Source of the DNA: Gilvimarinus polysaccharolyticus
GTDB taxonomy: Bacteria > Pseudomonadota > Gammaproteobacteria > Pseudomonadales > Cellvibrionaceae
DNA: 64,000 bases
Reading direction: 5' to 3'
Assembly (NCBI RefSeq): GCF_001187555.1
Contig: NZ_LFIJ01000001.1
Coordinates: forward strand, 832,169 to 896,168
The notes beneath the pieces were generated by a model. The model worked only from the letters and a program-made list of their open reading frames with translations. It was not told the origin of the DNA and searched no databases. The position numbers and the translations under genes were made by a program. Positions within the stretch are counted from its first letter, which is position 1. The number at the start of each line of letters is the position of its first letter. This document shows positions 60,368-64,000 of the stretch, piece by piece.

Positions 60368-61762
60368 ATGAGCTTAACGATTTACAGTACATTGTCAGGT
60401 AAGAAAGAAGTTTTTAAACCGCGTGAGCCCGGAAAAATCGGGCTCTATGTGTGCGGCATTACCGTGTACGATTACTGTCATATCGGTCATGCTCGGGTGT
60501 TGGTCGCGTTTGATATTATTAGCCGTTTTTTGCGCTCGCAACAGTGGGATGTGAATTATGTGCGTAATATTACTGATATTGACGATAAGATCATTAATCG
60601 TGCACAAGATAATAACGAGCCTTATACAGATCTGACCTCGCGCTATATAGACTTTATGCACGATGACGAACGTGCTTTGGGTATATTGCCACCCAATAGC
60701 GAGCCTCGTGCTACCGCCCACATCGCTGATATTGTCACAATGATCGAAACCTTGCTGGCAAAAGATTACGCCTACTGCGCCAGTAATGGCGATGTGTATT
60801 ATCGGGTTGGTCGTTTTGCTGAATACGGAAAGTTAACTAACAAAGATCCAGAGCAGTTGCTTGCCGGTGCGCGGGTAGAAGTTGATTCTGCTAAAGAGGA
60901 CCCGCGAGATTTTGCTTTGTGGAAGTTTGCAGCAGAGCAAGACGTAGGTTGGGATGCCCCCTTTGGTCGAGGTCGTCCTGGATGGCATATTGAATGTTCG
61001 GCGATGAGTAAGGCGTGTCTCGGCGCGCATTTTGATATTCACGGCGGTGGCCCTGATTTACCTTTCCCTCATCATGAAAATGAAATCGCTCAAAGTGAGG
61101 CGGCCAATGGTTGTCAGTATGCCAATTATTGGATGCATGCCGGCGCGGTTCGTTTAGATGGTGAGAAAATGTCTAAGTCGCTGGGCAATTTCTTTACTAT
61201 TCGCGATGTGCTGAAAGAATATCACTCTGAAGTGGTGCGATATTTGTTAATCAGCAGCCATTACCGCAGCCCGATTAATTACTCAGAAGATAATTTAGTT
61301 GAAGCCAAAGCTGGATTGGATCGTTTGTACGGCGCCTTGCGTGGCTACGAATCGATAGCTGCGGCAAGCCTTGATAGTTTGGCCGGTGATGAGTTTTATA
61401 TAAAATTTGTTGCGGCCATGAACGACGATTTTAATACCCGTGTAGCCTTGGCCGTTATGTTCGATTTGGTGCGCCTGCTGAACAGCGTTAAAGGTGAGCA
61501 AGAGGCCAAACCATTGGTGGCCAGCTTAAAGGCGATGGGTGAGTTGTTGGGTTTGTTTGGCTGTGCCCCAGATGATTTTTTGCAGGCGGCGGGCAGTAAT
61601 GATTTAGCTGCTGAGGATGTAGAGGCATTAATTGCCGAGCGCGCCCAGGCAAAGCAAGATAAAAACTTTGCCCGAGCCGATGCAATACGTGATGAATTAG
61701 TTGCGGCCGGTATTGTTTTAGAGGATTCCGTTGCCGGCACCCAGTGGCGTCGCGAGACTTAA
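60368..61762 (+). CDS. cysS: Cysteinyl-tRNA synthetase
   Basis: A 464-residue class I synthetase. The zinc-binding Cys is in GLYVCGITVYDYCHIGHARV, which also holds the HIGH motif. Further zinc ligands are in GWHIECSAM and FPHHENEIAQ. KMSKS is in GEKMSKSLGNFFTIRD. Length is normal. glnS-cysS adjacency is common in Pseudomonas relatives (from memory). Confidence 0.97.
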   Translation: MSLTIYSTLSGKKEVFKPREPGKIGLYVCGITVYDYCHIGHARVLVAFDIISRFLRSQQWDVNYVRNITDIDDKIINRAQDNNEPYTDLTSRYIDFMHDDERALGILPPNSEPRATAHIADIVTMIETLLAKDYAYCASNGDVYYRVGRFAEYGKLTNKDPEQLLAGARVEVDSAKEDPRDFALWKFAAEQDVGWDAPFGRGRPGWHIECSAMSKACLGAHFDIHGGGPDLPFPHHENEIAQSEAANGCQYANYWMHAGAVRLDGEKMSKSLGNFFTIRDVLKEYHSEVVRYLLISSHYRSPINYSEDNLVEAKAGLDRLYGALRGYESIAAASLDSLAGDEFYIKFVAAMNDDFNTRVALAVMFDLVRLLNSVKGEQEAKPLVASLKAMGELLGLFGCAPDDFLQAAGSNDLAAEDVEALIAERAQAKQDKNFARADAIRDELVAAGIVLEDSVAGTQWRRET

Positions 61763-61789
61763 CGTATTTGTTGGTGAGAGGGGATTAAT

Positions 61790-62143
61790 ATGGTTTTCTA
61801 TCAGCGTGGGGTGCCAGCTTTAATAATGGCGGCACTGCTTATGATTTCGTTTGCGAGTATCGCAGCCTCAGAAACTGTGTGGATCGATGTGCGTACGGCT
61901 GATGAGTATGCTGAGGCACATTTACCGGTGGCAGTTAATATTTCTCACGAAATAATTGTCGATAATATTGCCCAGTACGCACCAGATAAAAACACCCAGA
62001 TTGTACTGTATTGTCGTAGTGGCCGCCGCGCCGATGCGGCCAAAACAGCTTTGGAGCAACTTGGTTATCATAGGGTTGTTAATGCAGTAGATCTCGACGG
62101 AGCTGCAGATTTATACCAGCGCCAATCTGTGGGTACACAATGA
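61790..62143 (+). CDS. Periplasmic rhodanese-like sulfurtransferase
   Basis: A 117-residue single-domain rhodanese of the PspE type. An N-terminal signal peptide (ALIMAALLMISFASIAASET) precedes WIDVRTADEYAEAHLPVAVN. The catalytic cysteine is in VLYCRSGRRADAAKTALEQL. It probably moves sulfane sulfur in the periplasm; the substrate is unknown. It starts 27 bases after cysS. Confidence 0.88.
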   Translation: MVFYQRGVPALIMAALLMISFASIAASETVWIDVRTADEYAEAHLPVAVNISHEIIVDNIAQYAPDKNTQIVLYCRSGRRADAAKTALEQLGYHRVVNAVDLDGAADLYQRQSVGTQ

Positions 62144-62185
62144 TGATCTGCTGGGTTTCGGCTAAGCAGCAGGCAGGATATTTAT

Positions 62186-62398
62186 ATGCTTAAGCGTCTT
62201 GGGCGTTATCGCCGTTTAGGTGGTGCTAGCTTTTTATCGTGTGGGTGCTTTATTGCGTTGGCCGTCTATGGCTGGGGCGTTAGCTGGAATCAGCTGTTAG
62301 GTTATATGGCGGTGGCGGCGGTGTTGCTGCTGTTGCTGTTAGCAGTGGCGGCCGTATTGGGATGGTTGTTACACAAGTTTAATTGTCGTAACGATTAA
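62186..62398 (+). CDS. Small membrane protein, unknown
   Basis: A 70-residue protein with two hydrophobic spans (about residues 12-29 and 36-60) and a basic N-terminus (MLKRLGRYRRLGG). Probably an inner-membrane hairpin. It lies 42 bases after the rhodanese gene and may share its transcript. No recognised family. Confidence 0.55.
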   Translation: MLKRLGRYRRLGGASFLSCGCFIALAVYGWGVSWNQLLGYMAVAAVLLLLLLAVAAVLGWLLHKFNCRND

Positions 62399-62415
62399 AC
62401 TTGTGTGCTTTGTGG

Positions 62416-63690
62416 TTACTGAATTTTTTCGTCCATTTTTACTTTAAACCAGGCCACCATTTTGTCGGTGATCTCAATGGTTTCAAATAAATAATGCTCT
62501 ATGGTGAAGCTAATATTGCCATCGGGTATATTCTCTAAATACTCCATAGCCAGGCCATTGAGGGTTTTGGGACCATCTGTAGGCAGGGACCACTCTAAAG
62601 TTCGGTTGATGTCGCGGATAAAAGTACCGCCATGAATTTTATACTGGCCGTCTTCTTGAGGGATGATATCTTGATCTTCATCTTCGGCAATATTGGTGGT
62701 GAAGTTGCCGACGATCTCCTCTAGCAAATCCTCTAGCGTAACAATGCCTTGTACTTCACCGTATTCATTGACAACCAATGCAATTCGACATTTTTGCTGT
62801 TGAAAATTCATTAGCTGAGTGTGTAATGGGGTCGATTCGGGGACAAAGTACGGTTCATCAGCATGAGCTTGAAAGTCAGCTTTACTAACACTGTTATCAT
62901 CGCCGTTTAAAAAACGGGCAGAGTTACGCAGATGCAAAATACCGGCGACCTCGTTTAGATCCCCACGATAAATGGGTAGTCGGGTGTACTCTGATGTACG
63001 TATTTTGTGTAATAAAACGCTGACATCTTCGTCTAAATCAAGTCCTTCGACTTCGTTGCGCGGGATCATGATGTCTTCGACTGTGGATTTTTCTAGGTCG
63101 AGAATATTAAGTAACATTCCCTGGTGTTGATCGGGGATGAGCGAGCCGGCCTCGTCAACCACTGTGCGCAGTTCTTCGGGCGCCAAATGCTCTATATTGG
63201 TATGCGCCTTATCTATGCCAAAGAGTTTGGTAACGCCGTTGGCAATGCCGTTGACTAACATAACGGCGGGCGCCAAAACAAAGGCCAATGGCCGCAATAT
63301 TATGCTGGCAAAAAATGAAATTCGCTCGGGATAAAGCGTGGCAACTGTTTTCGGGGTTACCTCGGCAAATACCAGCATGACTAAGGTGAGTACAAAACCA
63401 CCCACGGCAACGCCCGAGTCACCCATTAAGCGTATCGCAATTATGGTTGTGAGGGCTGCGGCAAAATTGTTGGCTAAATTGTTGCCAATTAAAATGAGAC
63501 CAATAAGGCGATCGGGGCGGCGTAGTAATCGCTCGACACGCTGGGCGCCTTTGTCACCTTTTTTGCTTAGGTGTTTTAGGCGATAGCGGTTGATGGCCAT
63601 CATTGCGGTTTCGGAACTAGAGAAAAAGCCGGAGAGCACTAGCAGCCCCAGGAGGATTCCAAAAAGTGCTTCTAAGGGTATGTCGTTCAA
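62416..63690 (-). CDS. CNNM/CorC-family membrane protein (DUF21, CBS pair)
   Basis: A 424-residue HlyC/CorC-family protein. The N-terminal DUF21 domain has about four spans (LFGILLGLLVLSGFFSSSET, then AMMAINRYRLKHL). A CBS pair (residues about 205-325; MIPRNEVEGLDLDEDVSVLL and LVVNEYGEVQGIVTLEDLLE) and a C-terminal CorC_HlyC domain (IHGGTFIRDINRTLEWSLPT) follow. Relatives export magnesium or other divalent cations. In other proteobacteria this gene pairs with the CcsA-like gene upstream, as here. Confidence 0.93.
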   Translation of the reverse strand: MNDIPLEALFGILLGLLVLSGFFSSSETAMMAINRYRLKHLSKKGDKGAQRVERLLRRPDRLIGLILIGNNLANNFAAALTTIIAIRLMGDSGVAVGGFVLTLVMLVFAEVTPKTVATLYPERISFFASIILRPLAFVLAPAVMLVNGIANGVTKLFGIDKAHTNIEHLAPEELRTVVDEAGSLIPDQHQGMLLNILDLEKSTVEDIMIPRNEVEGLDLDEDVSVLLHKIRTSEYTRLPIYRGDLNEVAGILHLRNSARFLNGDDNSVSKADFQAHADEPYFVPESTPLHTQLMNFQQQKCRIALVVNEYGEVQGIVTLEDLLEEIVGNFTTNIAEDEDQDIIPQEDGQYKIHGGTFIRDINRTLEWSLPTDGPKTLNGLAMEYLENIPDGNISFTIEHYLFETIEITDKMVAWFKVKMDEKIQ

Positions 63691-63792
63691 GGAAATGCGA
63701 TGCCTATATTGCTGTTCAGCAGGCTATCTTGCAGCAGTTTGTTGCAATTCGCAACCGTGTCTACCATTGATAAAGCAAGATCGCCAGATACG

Positions 63793-64000
63793 TTAAATGT
63801 TGAGAATAAACTCGAGTACGATTTTACTGCCAAAGTACGCCAGCATCAGCATAACAAATCCGACTAAGGTCCAGCGTATCGCCGTGTAGCCACGCCATCC
63901 TAGGCTGTGGCGTCCCCACAGCAGGATGCTGTAGATAAGCCAGGCGAATAATGTAAAGACGGTTTTGTGGACGACGTGTTGAGCGAAAATATCGTCTAGG
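63793..64000 (-). CDS. CcsA/YpjD-like inner-membrane protein, C-terminal part
   Basis: Partial; the start lies beyond the right edge. The last 68 codons read LDDIFAQHVVHKTVFTLFAW, then LIYSILLWGRHSLGWRGYTA, then IRWTLVGFVMLMLAYFGSKI, ending in VLEFILNI. HVVHKTVFTLFAWLIYSILL and WGRHSLGWRG match the cytochrome-c-assembly (CcsA) fold of YpjD-like proteins. It usually lies between ffh and the corC-type gene. The stop TAA is at 63793-63795; the gap to the CorC-type gene is about 100 bases. Confidence 0.85.
   Translation of the reverse strand, partial: LDDIFAQHVVHKTVFTLFAWLIYSILLWGRHSLGWRGYTAIRWTLVGFVMLMLAYFGSKIVLEFILNI

Noticed and set aside
1-64000. CRISPR array or prophage
   Set aside because: No regularly spaced direct repeats and no phage structural genes seen.

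Overview
The window looks like chromosome of a gammaproteobacterium of the Cellvibrionales/Pseudomonas side of the class, most likely a marine Cellvibrionaceae-type bacterium (Saccharophagus, Teredinibacter, Simiduia and relatives). This is inferred from gene order and style, not from a search. The order pyrD-rmf-rlmKL and the order rne | rluC-HAD-maf-yceD-rpmF-plsX-fabD-fabG-acpP-fabF-pabC-mltG match Pseudomonas-type chromosomes, and a secreted lipoprotein carries the poly-serine linker typical of Cellvibrionaceae.

Layout. 1-4.2 kb: end of pyrD, rmf, a long gene-free region with strong inverted repeats, and rlmKL. 4.2-10.1 kb: an AT-rich accessory island. It holds integron-style gene cassettes with two well-supported attC sites (5107-5188 and 9607-9731), a third doubtful one near 10.05-10.1 kb, and no integrase in view. 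A REP-associated Y1 transposase element (5860-8999) sits between the cassettes and is itself split by a complete IS66-family element (6289-8609) with a perfect 8-bp target duplication. 10.2-17.4 kb: small stand-alone genes, including a DUF1840 protein, a YdeI-like protein, a COG0701 permease with a thioredoxin-like partner, a DMT exporter, a mini MreB-like protein, an ABC exporter and two unknowns. 17.5-20.1 kb: pirin and azoreductase with a divergent LysR regulator. 20.2-23.7 kb: fumC and uvrB. 23.7-27.2 kb: a membrane Ser/Thr kinase ending in PEGA and FGE-like domains, paired with a PP2C phosphatase. 27.4-32.6 kb: an M16C protease, a DTW-domain tRNA-modifying enzyme, a GIY-YIG protein, CmoM and a J-domain membrane protein. 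32.9-40.9 kb: two lipoproteins, agmatine-to-putrescine genes aguA/aguB, a diguanylate cyclase, Bcp, a short AraC-type regulator, yajC and a PLP desulfhydrase-like enzyme. 40.9-44.7 kb: an AGCS symporter, tusDCBE, a YccA-like protein and tRNA-Ser(UGA). 44.8-58.5 kb: rne with a long leader, rluC, a phosphatase, maf and the fatty-acid/phospholipid operon through mltG. 58.6-64 kb: glnS, cysS, a periplasmic rhodanese, a small membrane protein, a CorC-type protein and the C-terminus of a CcsA/YpjD-like protein.

How genes work together. yceD-rpmF-plsX-fabD-fabG-acpP-fabF-pabC-mltG couples ribosome, membrane and cell-wall synthesis. TusD, TusC and TusB form the sulfur relay that feeds TusE for tRNA 2-thiouridine synthesis. 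CmoM and the DTW enzyme add two more tRNA modifications. AguA and AguB turn agmatine into putrescine. The kinase and phosphatase form a reversible phosphorylation pair at the membrane.

The most novel material is the integron-cassette island at 4.6-10.1 kb. Its four cassette-type genes have no recognised function. It contains a nested transposon, and one cassette gene has a premature TGA at codon 6.
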